From Timema cristinae (taxonomy: Eukaryota > Arthropoda > Insecta > Phasmatodea > Timematidae): a stretch of DNA of 64,000 nt. Positions within the stretch are counted from its first letter, which is position 1. Every line of letters begins with the position of its first letter. The stretch lies in contig JBCFYV010000552.1 of the NCBI GenBank assembly GCA_039000515.1, positions 62,001 through 126,000 on the forward strand, in the 5' to 3' direction. Below the pieces are notes generated by a model. It was not told the DNA's origin and ran no database searches. It saw only the letters and a list, made by a program, of their open reading frames with translations. The position numbers and the translations under genes were made by a program. Positions 34,601 to 45,547 of the stretch are shown one piece after another.

Positions 34601-35250
34601 TTTATTGCCTCTCACGTATCCTGAACTATTTTGGGGGATTTTTACCATTTTCAATGGAAAAATTATATTTTCTCCTATTTTTTTTACTATTTTAAAAAAG
34701 TTTAAATTTTTTTCTTGCTAAACACAATTATATAATTTATGTTGCACTTTTTCTTAATTCTTTTTTGTCAAAAAACCAAAAAAATATTGCTGTTTGAAAA
34801 AAACCAAATTTTTTGTAGCCCATTTAAATTTTTAATTTTTAAAAATGCTGATTGTCAAAAAAAACAGCAATAAAATTTTTTTTTTTAAAATCACAGAAAA
34901 ATTAGTTTGGGAAAAACAAAGACGGAAAGATGGAACAGGAAAACCCTTTAAAATTTTAGCGACTTTAGATTGCTAACCAAAAAAAGAAAGGGTTAAAAAG
35001 TTTTTTTCTAACGTTCAACTTACCAAAAATTTAGATTGAGCTTTTAAGAAAAAAACTTGGATTTTGGATGGAGGGGGGTTTTGGGGGGTGGGGTTCAAAC
35101 CAAATATGAGAGTTTTTAAGTTTTTTTTTTCTCAAAAAAGGGGTTTTTAAAAATATCTAAAAAACCCTGAAAAAGTAACTTGGGAAAAGAAAAAAACTAA
35201 AAAACAGTAAACATTGTTTTAAAAAAATATTCATTAATATTTCAAATATT
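22621..35250. other. Noisy homopolymer-rich sequence, no supportable gene
   Basis: As in 1-4640, poly-A/T and poly-G/C runs dominate and no frame over 110 codons resembles a protein. Possible tRNA-SINE traces remain: a GAACCTCAA..CCATGCGGCC pattern at 33402-33465 (minus) and GGATTTGAACCTCA at 32920. A TCCCCCT/CCTCCTTC-rich patch at 31770-31825 resembles the cleaner 38520-38575. I see nothing else in it. Confidence 0.55.
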
Positions 35251-36166
35251 TCCATTTTTAATTCCGCTTGCGCAACTCCTTTAAATAACAATAATAATGC
35301 TATTTTTAAGACAACGTAGTATTTTTAATGAACAAAAAAACTATTTGTCAGTAATAAAATTTAAATAATTTTATTTTACGAGCAAAATTTTTAAGGTCTA
35401 GTTAAATAAAATATTTTGAAAAAATATATTTGGAGATAAATAGAAATTTATGTACAAATGGTGAAAAATCAATTATTATTCTATAATTATATTTCTGATT
35501 GAAATATGGGACCAAATTAATAAGTTCTATGTTTTATTCATAAATCAAACATAAATTTTGTTGATCACAATCACCAATCTGTAAATATAAATTTTAAACC
35601 AAATTTGTTCTAATATATTTAACAAAATTTACATTTAAAAAAATAAATTATTTGAAAAATTTACGAAATTTTTTTGGGTATTTGTAAAAAAAAAAAAAGT
35701 GGGTTTATTTTAAAGATCATGATAAAACTAATCCTTATTTTCATTTTTAAATTCAATTTTCCTGGTTAATTTTAAAAAAATTCAAAACTTTCTATATACT
35801 GCGTAAGCAAACAACGCTTAAATTAATGATAAAATAAATAACGAAACTTTGTTTTGAAGATGTAAAAAAATTTCCCCCCTTACCAATTTTAAATCCGTTC
35901 ACTTAAGACATTTTAAAAAATATTCAAATTATAAAAACTTTTTTTACAAATATATCTCACACTATGAAAAGTAACTTGGATATTTATTTACAAATATAGC
36001 TCACAACAAAAAGTAGCTTGGAATATTTATTTAACAAAACAAATTACCACTTAACCAACAAAGAAATTCAATGTTCCCAAATATGTATGTAAAATATTTA
36101 TATAACTTTTATAAAAATTCTAATGTAAAACAATTAGAAGACCTTGATATTAATTTAAAATAGCAT
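35251..36166. other. AT-rich intergenic sequence
   Basis: Clean-looking but very AT-rich DNA with imperfect short duplications (AAGTA.CTTGGA.TATTTAT at about 35970 and 36012). No gene or RNA is seen. Confidence 0.5.
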
Positions 36167-36184
36167 TTAATGTTCACAAATATA

Positions 36185-36475
36185 TTTTTTATCGGCAATT
36201 ATTGTCCATTGAAGGTCTTGGAACCTAGTTCTGTTAGGCCGCATTGTGCGCCTCCTGCCAATACCTGGGGTTATAACCCCACAAGGCCACGCGTTGTGAA
36301 ATGGGGGGGGGAGGTAATCTGAGTACCTGAGACCGCAGGTCTTGGAACGTGGGTGTAGCGCGACCTGGGGTGTCTGACGGTCCTGCTTGTCCTGGAGGGA
36401 ACCAAGGCGTTGGACCGCCGGGGACTGTATGTCAGGGATTGGGACGAGACCCACACGTCCTCTGGATAACGGTAC
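36185..36475. other. GC-rich island inside AT-rich DNA, origin unknown
   Basis: About 290 bp of balanced or GC-rich sequence with open frames on the minus strand in two registers (95 and 68 codons; Pro/Arg/Ser-rich) lies between AT-rich flanks. The left part holds a G-run that may hide an indel. I do not recognise the peptide. It could be a fragment of a mobile element or of a transposed gene. Confidence 0.3.
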
Positions 36476-37835
36476 AATTTAGAGTAATAGAACTTTTAAT
36501 AGAGATATTTTAAACAATTTGACTAAATTTCACTATAAAGACGAATAATAAAAAACTGTCACTTTAGACGATATTTAGGTTAATTCGAGTATATGGTTTT
36601 GAAAGAACGTTTTACTTATTTGGAGCAATTTAGAGTATCCAATTATCGATTGGAGATATTTTGAATAAATTTGACCAAATTTTAGTAGAAAGCTTTAGAA
36701 AAAACAATGTCGTTTATAGTTGATTTAAACAAATAAATTCATAGAAATCTAATAAATCCACTTGGTTTACGATTTTCCTCATTTTGTGCAATTTAAAGTA
36801 ATAGAACCTCAATTAGAACCATTATCAACAACATGTGACAAAATTTCTCTAGAAACGACGAAATAAAAAAAAATGTAATTTTAGACGATTTTCAACATAC
36901 GAAACTAATAGAAAATTAATAATATCCACTTTGTTGAGATTTTACACTTTTTGAGCAATTTGGGTTTAACAGATCCACAAATTACAATAACTTGTGATTA
37001 AATTGTCTGGAAACGACAAAAAATAATAAATTGTCATTTTTAGACGATGTCGACATAAGAAATTAATCGAAATAGTATATATCCGCTTGGTTGACGATTT
37101 TACACTTTATGAGCAATTCAGACTAAAATAACCTCAAATAGAGCACTTTTGAACTACTAGTGAACAAATATCACTAGCAACGACGAAAAATAAAAAATAG
37201 TTTTAACATGAAATCAACAAATGAAAATAATCGGAAATGAATATATCCGCTTTTGATGACGATTTTACACTTTTTGAGCATTTTAGTATAACAGAATCTC
37301 AAATAGACTATTCCGAACAAATTGTGAAGAAATTTCACTAGAAATAAAGAAAAAAGTGTCTTTTTAGACGTTTTCTACAGACTTAAAGAATAGATTTTGA
37401 ATATATGATTTGAATGAACAATTTACTTATTGGACAATTTATATTAACCAAATTTATATTGGAGATATTTTGAATACATTGTGACCAAATATCAGAAGAA
37501 GTGTATATAAAAAAACAAAAATGTAATTTCTAGTGGATTTGAAAATCAAAATCGTCAAAATAATGTTCTTATTATCTTATTTGGAACAATTAACACATCA
37601 AAAAAGAACTATTATGTACACCTCGTAAACAAATTTCGATAGAAATCAAGAAAAATAATTTTTTAATCTATTTTAGAGGATTCAAATTGACGAAAATAAT
37701 CGATTTTGAAAATATGCGGTTTATTGACGATTTTACTCATTTTGATCCATTTATAGTAAAGAACCTCAAATAAACTATTAACAAAAACTTGAAACTAAAT
37801 TTATCTAGAGACGGAGGAAAAATAAAAAATTATAA
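36465..37835 (+). repeat. Divergent AT-rich satellite, unit about 160 bp
   Basis: A landmark close to GACGATTTTACACTTTTTGA followed by GCAATTTAGAGTAA recurs at about 36604, 36772, 36936, 37094, 37258, 37415, 37562 and 37723, spaced 147-168 bp. Between landmarks, AAATTTCACTAGAAACGACG and a TTTTTAGACGATTT motif recur. Eight or more copies, strongly diverged. No coding potential. Confidence 0.75.
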
Positions 37836-39350
37836 TCTACTGAATAAATTACACGTAGTGAACTTATTTAAGCACTATGAGTAGTGGGTGAAATGACAGT
37901 TTCTGGCTCACTTCTCTCCCATAAGGTTTAACATTGATCCTCACCGCACCCGTAAGTGATCCTCACCGTACCCATGTAAGGATAATTACTTTCCTTACAC
38001 TGCACTCCGTGAGGTGATCCTCACCGCACCCCGTGTAAGGATATTACTTTCTCCAGGGTCTCCGATGTTAGTATCTCCTGTGGTGAGTCTTGGGAACGCA
38101 GTCACTCAGATTTTTGACGTTTGGATGTGTGGGACCGGTGGTGTTGGGTGTGTTGTGTAGTTATCAAATAGAGCTACCATGGTGACTAGATAACTTTGCT
38201 ATTAGTTTATTCCTTTGGTCACGGAACGATGGAGCATGAGGAGTAAATGTGAGATAAATATTGTTGGTGGGTGGATACATTTAATTTACAATATCCGTCC
38301 CACTCTCGGCTATATATTTCTTATCGGTCTGAAATTATGTTTTTGGTAGCTTAGATCAGGCTTTCTCAGTCCCACGTCCCAGTGTAAGGAGGATCACTTT
38401 ATCCCTGTAGACGCTTGACAAGGTGGCTCAACCAGTGGATCCCCTTTCGTAGTAGTGTGGTGGACCCCGTAATCACTCTCTGATAGGTGGGATTTGGTCA
38501 CGTGACCCTCCTCCTGCTCTGTGATTGGCTGATCCCCTCCTTCCCCCACCCCTCCTTCCCCTGCCCCACTTTCCTCTGGTGGATGTTGGTTTTCCCCCCT
38601 CACCTACAGCCGGCAAACTTCTGACATGTTGGTTCTTGCTGATTAATTATTAATTATTGTTAATTGATCATTTTTAATTGGTTGGTAGGATAGAGGTGTT
38701 GGATATTTTATTTATTGCTGGCATACGCCGGACATGTTGGTTGTTAATTAATTAATTGGTAGGATAGAGGTGGTCGGAGTTTTAGAGCGTTGTAGTTTAT
38801 TTATGGGCATACAGTCCTTGACGTTGCGGCAGGAGGGCTCGGCACGAAGCTTGCGCACGGCTGACAGGCCTAGAATGAACATCGACTCTTCTGCCACAAG
38901 GCTCTGTCCCGGGGTGGGGATGGAGGCGTTTTTATTCAACGATTAGGGCGCTGTAGTTTATTTGCTGAAGCATAGAGCCACCCGGGCCTCGCGCTCCACG
39001 ATTTTAGTCTTTCTCCCCGGCTGACCGCTAGCAAATTATGCAAGCATCTCCAGCAGGGGCACGCCACCTTTTGATGACCAACTCACCCTTTCACTTTCCG
39101 GATTACGGGAATTCTCCCTCCCCACCCCTCCCCCCAGAGACGGGTTGTTCATCCTGGGTTTCTCCCTCCCCCGGTCATTACCTTCTGGGGGTGATGAACC
39201 AAGTAATAACCTCCACTCACCTTGAGGAGTCATTGTGCTTCTCAAAATAGACACCTGGTCTCAGCAAGACAGCTCGAAAACTCCCGTTAAACGGCAGTTT
39301 CGCTTTTACATCCCATGAAAGTGGACATGTTTTAGGCGGGAAGCCCAAGT
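37836..39350. other. Intergenic sequence with short duplications
   Basis: GATCCTCACCG.ACCC with GTAAGGAT.ATTACTTTC is repeated three to four times between 37935 and 38055. TTAATTA repeats at 38640-38760 flank two copies of a GACATGTTGGTT motif. Pyrimidine-rich patches lie at 38525-38575 and 39110-39170. Open frames of 60-72 codons occur on both strands, overlap each other and have no recognisable domain. Confidence 0.4.
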
Positions 39351-39357
39351 CTATGAC

Positions 39358-39520
39358 AGCTCTCTCCCACACACATCCAACTTGTTGGTACTTGGGGGGA
39401 GGCTCCACTGCCCAATCAGCTCTCTCACACACACATCCAACTTGTTGGTACTTGGGGGGCTCCACCGCCCAAGTCAGCTCTCTCACACACACATCCAACT
39501 TGTTGGTACTTGGAGGGAGA
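39358..39520 (+). repeat. 60-bp tandem repeat, three copies
   Basis: Units start with CAGCTCTCTC.CACACACATC, continue CAACTTGTTGGTACTTGG and end GGCTCCAC.GCCCAA. Copies start near 39358, 39417 and 39475. The Pro/Cys-rich frames on both strands are translations of the repeat. Confidence 0.85.
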
Positions 39521-39774
39521 GTGGAAAATCATTCTCGAACCATTAACGCCCTCCTCAAAAAATAGTTGGGGGTACTGGCTCAACTCTCTATACTGCGGGG
39601 GCTGCTTTTCAGGGGTGGTGAATTTACTATTCTATAGCTAAGTTAGTTTGTAAGGCGTGTGCTGATATAATCTGGGTTTATTAGATTGTATTCGAACCAG
39701 AGACCATCAAATTATTTCTTGCAAGGTGTTTTCAAGTATCAAAGTTATTATTCATTCTTACACAGGAATCGAAA

Positions 39775-40400
39775 TCGTGTCCGGCATTTGCGCGGAGGGA
39801 GTGTAGAAGAGCACCCTAGTAGTTTTAAAGAATATTTACCCATATACACGTAGAAAAATATAAAATATATAAATTTATAGATATTGAAATATTTATGTTT
39901 GTAAGTCGTGTGCTGCTACCCGCGCTTAAAGTGAAAACAACCGTTTTATTCTAAGGTCAATTATAACCGAAAAAATAATTTAGTGAACGTGTTCCAATTA
40001 CAACGCTCAATTGGCCCTTTTAAAACTGACTACCCGTAGGAACATATACAATATATAAATTTATATATATTGAAATATTTAGGTAGAAACATATAAAATA
40101 TATAAATTTATAGATATTGAAATATTTATAGTTTGTAAAGTAGTGTGCTGCTACCCACATATAAAATGAAAACATCCATCCGGCATTTGCGTGGAGGGAG
40201 TGTAGAAAAGCACCCTATAATTTTAAAGAATATTTACCAGTATACACGTAGAAATAATAAAATATATAAATTTATAAATATGAAATAAAACTATAGTTTG
40301 TAAGTCGTGTGCTGCTACCAACGTTTAAAGTGAAAACATCCGTTTTATTCTTAAGCCCAATTATAACAGAAAAAATAATTTAATGCTCCGCAAATATATT
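39775..40400 (+). repeat. Duplicated AT-rich modules
   Basis: A module with CCGGCATTTGCG.GGAGGGAG, TGTAGAA.AGCACCCTA and AAAGAATATTTACC is at 39780 and 40178. A following module with TACACGTAGAAA, AAAATATATAAATTTATA, TTTGTAA.TCGTGTGCTGCT and AAAGTGAAAACA is at about 39845, 40085 (partial) and 40243. It is a segmental tandem duplication with a spacing of about 400 bp and internal AT changes. Confidence 0.7.
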
Positions 40401-40504
40401 TTGGAGGAATAATAATATTTTAGCTCTTATATTGAATTTAATCTTGGTAACCTGTAATACTTTTATTCTTCATACAGTGTGAGAGAGAGAGGAATATAAG
40501 ATTC

Positions 40505-40753
40505 TTATACAAGAATGGAGTATATTTGGGTGGTCACTCGTCTGATAGCGCCACGTTTCGCGTCCCCCCTCCCAGACGGTGCCATCAAGTTCACTACCAG
40601 AGGGAATGTTGACCCCCCAAATGCTGCTAACTTTATCTTTTGGGTGTGTCCCAGAAAGTACCGTTTGTTTGAAAGTTCGATGAAGCAGGTAACCGATTGC
40701 CTATAGTAGCCCCATGGCTTCTTTGGTGCTGACTGACAGTTCACAGATGACAA
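40505..40753 (-). other. Unidentified ORF-like segment
   Basis: A balanced-GC segment in AT-rich DNA with an 82-codon minus frame (contains GSTFPLVVNLMAPSGRGDAK) and an antisense 63-codon + frame (contains VDPPNAANFIFWVCPRKYRL). Both look protein-like, so the coding strand is not decided by eye. I do not recognise a family. It may be a remnant of a mobile element. Confidence 0.25.
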
Positions 40754-41044
40754 ATGAAAGCTTTGAAAAGTTACAAGACCAAATTATGTATCCCTACGCT
40801 GAACCATATTGCGTGGAGGGAAGATGAACGTTATTGTGCAGCACTCGAGTTATTTATCTGACCATTGAAATTGGACATGTATTTTCAAGAGCAATGTTCA
40901 ACTGACCCCCTTTTAAATCAAAATATCTAGTCTTACCGCAATTATTTTATTTCAGCTAAATAATGTAAAAGAAAAGGGAGTTTCTAATATTTATAATAAA
41001 CTGTATGTAAAAAGCGAAAGACCCTGGAATATTTACATCCTGTC

Positions 41045-41250
41045 ACAGCAATCCCGAGCACATGGACTAAGCGTCAGACTCACATATTATGGTTTGTTAG
41101 GGGGTGGAGAGGTCAGGGCTTGAAATCCGGTCGGACGCACTGAGGTTTATTTTTAGCTTCACTCATAATGTTAATTCATTTAATTAATGCGGATAGGCTA
41201 GATGGTTAGTAAGACGTGATTCAAAGACTTACATAGGGCAACGACCGCCT
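41045..41250 (+). repeat. tRNA-derived SINE, + strand
   Basis: CACATGGACTAAGCG (A-box-like) and GGGCTTGAAATCC (B-box-like) lie about 45 bp apart, as in a tRNA gene, but the structure does not close as a tRNA. The 3' part has TTAATGCGGATAGGC and GGTTAGTAAGACGTG, related to the shared SINE tail (GGGTAGTAAGACGC) at 61.1 and 63.4 kb. Confidence 0.55.
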
Positions 41251-41860
41251 CAATGCACCTAACATTTGCGAGAGTGAGAAAAAACCCATGTGGTACCCGC
41301 GTTTGCTATTCATTCATATTCAGAATTTATCTAAAAGATATAAAAACACCGTGATTTTTCCTAGATATTTTACTTATAAACTTATGTAAAAGTTATTATT
41401 TATGTTATCAAAATATATATATATATATAGCCGACATGGTTCTTTTCTCTGGGTATTTAACTTAGGAACATATGTAAAGGTTATAAATTATTTAATAAAA
41501 TGTCATAATGTTGATTCATTTAACTAATGCGGATAGGCTAGATGGTTAGTAAGACGTGATTCAAAGACTTACATAGGGCCTTGCGGGCAACGACCGCCTC
41601 AATGTACCCAACATTTGCGAGAATGAGAAAAAAGCCCATGTGGTACCCGCGTTTGCTATTCATTCATATTCAGAATTTATCTAAAAGTTATATAAACATC
41701 GTAATTTTTCCTAGATATTTTACTTATAAACTTATGTAAAAGTTATTATTTATGTTATCAATATATATATATATATATATATATATAGCCACCATGATTC
41801 TTTTCTCTGGGTATTTAACTTAGGAACATATGTAAAAGTTATACTTTATTTAATAAAATG
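41166..41860 (+). repeat. Tandem duplication, unit about 337 bp
   Basis: The segment from CATAATGTTAATTCATTTAA (41166) is repeated from CATAATGTTGATTCATTTAA (41503) with few differences through to TTTAATAAAATGT (about 41861). Both copies hold the SINE tail motif, AACGACCGCCTCAATG, GGTACCCGCGTTTGCTATTC and an (AT)n tract that is longer in the second copy (about 41760-41787). The second copy has an extra TTGCGGG. Confidence 0.9.
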
Positions 41861-42057
41861 TAGTCGTCGTGATTGTTCCTTATGATATTTAAAATAAATT
41901 CAAAATCCTCATAGTTGTATTCAAGCACAAGTAACGAAACGGGCTCGTCTGGTATGGTTAATTGACGAGGTTGGAGTTCGAACACTGTCCTATTAAACTG
42001 AGGATATTTCCAACTCCCCTTCATACAAAGGCTGGTAAACTTATCCTCCCCGCCCAT
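41839..42057 (-). CDS. Hypothetical small ORF
   Basis: A 72-codon minus frame starting MGGEDKFTSLCMKGSW and ending FILNIIRNNHDDYILLNKV. Residue usage is protein-like (IPDEPVSLLVLEYNYEDFEF) in otherwise AT-rich DNA. It may be an exon of a longer gene or a transposon fragment. Its 3' end overlaps the right edge of the tandem duplication. No family is recognised. Confidence 0.3.
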   Translation of the reverse strand: MGGEDKFTSLCMKGSWKYPQFNRTVFELQPRQLTIPDEPVSLLVLEYNYEDFEFILNIIRNNHDDYILLNKV

Positions 42058-42269
42058 AAATATCCCTATTCCTACCTCCTTAGCGTATTTAAATTATTGT
42101 ATAAGTAGTATTAATACCGTTAATTAAATATAGATATGCCAGTGCTAGCACAAGATGCCGAAAAAAGTCATAATTATTAATTTTATTCGTTAGATGCCGC
42201 AGAATTAAAGTGCTTAAGAAATGAATACATATGAATATAAGTTGGACTTGTCACAATAATTAAAATGAA

Positions 42270-42296
42270 TTTGTGTGTGTGTGTGTGTGTGTGTGC
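42270..42296. repeat. (GT)n microsatellite
   Basis: About 12 GT repeats. The flanking 42060-43280 is AT-rich intergenic sequence with no supportable gene. Confidence 0.9.
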
Positions 42297-43590
42297 ACTA
42301 CTACATGAACGATGCTTATTTTTTTCTCTATCATGAGTCCGGGTTTGCTGAATAAAAACCAATAGCTATTATGGGTGCCTAAAGTCCAAACTTTCTTAGT
42401 GTTTGTATTTATAATTGCTGTCTGCTATAGATTGATACGAAGAAACTTTCTCACTCGATAATGAATAAGTAAACTATAAGTTATTTAAATGGTGCGGTGC
42501 GCAGCAAAAACTTGTCTCTCTCCCTCTCGCTATTATATATTAAAAACTCATGTTTTATTTGATTACTCTATCCTGAATATTAAAACTTATATTGTCTATC
42601 TAGAGGCTACATATCTACAGGAAGGAATTAAGGTTTAATAAACTAGATTTACTAAGGGATACCCTTGACTCAGTGGACAGATACGCTATCAACTAAATGT
42701 ATATCCTGAGATTGTTAAACATTACAACAGAAAACCTATAGCTATAGGAATTGTTTGTCTTTTAGATTAGCTTACAGATGTTGCGAGGAAAGTCTACTTA
42801 AGAGGATCCTAATATTGTTTAAGGATAGTAGGAAACCGCCCTAATATTTTCCACGGATCTGACTGCTCGTGATGTTTAAAAGTAGATCAAAAGGAATGAC
42901 ATGTGTTACTATTTGTTTGCATCCTGTACGGACTAACACAAAAAATTGAGAAATTATAAGTACCAATTTTCCTCACTAGATGACACAGAATGAAAGTGAT
43001 TAATAAATGAATATAAGTTTGACATATCATAATAATTTACCCGTAAATAACAAAATATTGAAGGATTCATACAGTAACGCGTGTGTTACCTGCACGCTAT
43101 TTACCATATTTATTGATTTTATTTCTAGGTACACCATTTGGAGGTGAAATAATTGTGCACACATTTCTTGTTACTCACATACAAATATTGTTTATAATTC
43201 GATATAACGACTTTATTGATTTTCGTGCTACATGAAGGATTTCAGTAAATCCTCGCATTTTCTTGGGTGAAATTTGACTTCCACATCGATTACACGCGAG
43301 GTGTAGTGTAGCTTGTTATATAATTGTAAGTGAAACACGTCTGTTACAACTGAAGTTCCACATCCAAGTGAAAGCAAATTCAGGTACTCACCGTCGAGGG
43401 CGCTCCGGGCTTGGCTCAGGCGCATCGCCACTCTGGTCAACCGCATCCTCCACGCTAGCGGGCTCCATGGAGGGATCCACACTGGTTCCCACTTCCAAGA
43501 CCTCAGCGTCAACTATCATCGAGTTAGGTGAGATACCGACGTCAACATCAGGACTATTAGACTGTCAGTTGTTATTGTGTGGCCATAATC

Positions 43591-45547
43591 ATGAGTGACT
43601 ACCCAGAAGACCTCTCTAACACCACGCCCAACGTGGCCGTGGCTCAGACTGTCACGGGAGTTACGGTGTCCTTAACGACTGTATCATCGACAGCCTCTAT
43701 TATTCAACCTCCAGTTTACACAATAGGCTCGTTAATGGACACTCTTGGGAGCACGAGGTGGGGGATTGGGTATCAGCACCTACGGAACATACCGATGCGT
43801 TGGAGTCCCCGATCTCCCATCCGAGTTGTGTCCCCTCTATTACTACCACCGTCTCATCAGTGGTATCGTCGGGGGCTCCAAACTCCTTCGCTCCATTGAC
43901 TCTTTATTACCCACCAGAGTGGGGTTTGCAGGTCCCACTGTCAGGCTCGGAGGCCGAGACGGGGGCCGGACCCTCTCCCAAGACTGACACCGATAGACCC
44001 TCCGACTCCGGTGCCTGTGACTGGGCTGGGGAGGGGGAAAAGTCTATTTCCCAGAAGAGGACTGCTGGGACGTTCGAGATCTCCACGTCCGACCAAAGCC
44101 ATTCTTCCTCCCCCATGGAAAGGGGAGAAGTTTCCGAATCGGATGGCCAGGGGTCCTTTGAGTTTCAAAGGCCACGCCTCCAAAAGAAAACAAAGAAGAA
44201 GGAAGAAATTGGGCTCCTCATCAGCGTCCCCTCCATCCCCGGATCGCCAGGGGGAAAAGGGTGACACTATCAGTCCACCGACTGTGACAACAGGTGGGGG
44301 TGATCAAATTGCGGCTTCTGAGGGCAGTCTGCCACCTGGTACTTATGATCCTTCACGTCCTCCCTTTACTCAAAAAACCCCCCAGACTCGACATCCACCT
44401 TCACAGGGGTCCTCTCAGGGTCCCTCCACTTCTTACGCATCCATAGCTGGTAGGCCCTCCCAGGTTGAACGGGGTTTGGCCCAGGACCCTGCCACCCCCC
44501 GAAAGTCCCGCGTTCCTCCAGTCATCATTTTAGGTCCGTTTGAAGGGAATAAATTCTCGTTGTCTGTATCCCTTCGTAAAATTCTCCGTGAAGAATTTAA
44601 GTTAATCTCATCAGGCCAGCAAGTGACTGTTAATCCTGGCGATTCACGTGATCGGGATAGGCTATTAGGGTTCCTCAGGGAGCGCAAAATCCAACATTTC
44701 ACTTATCCCACTGAGGAAGAGCGAGATGGGAGAATGGTCCTGCGGGCCTTCCTCTTGAAACGCTCGTTGAAGACATTGCGGAGGCGTTATCCAGGCGAGG
44801 TTACCAGGTCAGGCGGGTGACCCAGCTTTCAGTCAGGGAGCCTAATGGGGTCTAGAGCGTAAGTTCCCTCTATTATTGGTAACCTTGGTAGGTCGTTCTG
44901 AGGTCGCCCGACTATCGAAGAAAACCTCATTGAATCATTACAGGATCACCATGGAGGCTTACCGACGCAGGAGTGTTCCCCAATGTCACAACTGCTAAAG
45001 ATTTGGCCATTCTTCCCCAACATGCGGTGCACTGCCTAGGTGTGTCAGATGTGGGGCGGGACACCGCACCCAAGACTGCGAGCTATCTGTGGACAGCCCT
45101 GATATCAAATGTGTAAATTGTCTCGGCGCTCATCCGGCCAATGCGGGGATTTGTCCTCGTAGGGCCTCTTACATCCAAGGCAGAGAACGTGCGGCTCCCC
45201 CCTCCCGACCACCCAAGGGGCCATCTGCTCCTGGACCCGCTGGTAGGCCAGGCCAACCACAGCGCCCTCCTGCAGACACAGCTTCGTTCCCGCCGCTTCC
45301 CGCTGTCAGTGCTATTCCCGGATTCGCACCAGCCACCCCTCGTCTAGAGGTTCCATCAGAGGGGTCCTCTGACATAAGAACATTGGTCTCTGACATTTCA
45401 GAAATTGTATCGCTCGTCCACTCTCTTAGAATATGTCAACACTTACCCCTTCTGAAGGTTTTGCTCACCAATCTCATCTCAGCCCCCACACTTTGTGACA
45501 AATTTAATGTAATTCTAGAGTTCTTACCGCGATTCTTCAATGATTGA
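43591..45547 (+). pseudogene. LINE ORF1 (Gag-like, PRE_C2HC and zinc knuckles), copy 1
   Basis: RNA-binding nucleocapsid-like protein. By comparison with copy 2 the start is MSDYPEDLSNTTPNVAVAQT at 43591. The N-terminal 300 codons are Pro/Ser/Thr-rich and low in order. From about 44500 comes a PRE_C2HC-type region (LRKILREEFKLISSG, IQHFTYPTEEERDG). The knuckles follow: CHNC then TAA (in-frame stop near 44995) RFGH....C, CVRCGAGH....C and CVNCLGAHPANAGIC. The C-terminus ends ILEFLPRFFND at 45547. At least three frameshifts plus the stop. Confidence 0.85.

Noticed and set aside
43907..44267. Minus-strand ORFs over LINE ORF1
   Set aside because: They are antisense shadows of the Pro/Ser-rich ORF1; the same applies at 45169-45396, 49156-49501 and 50328-50603.
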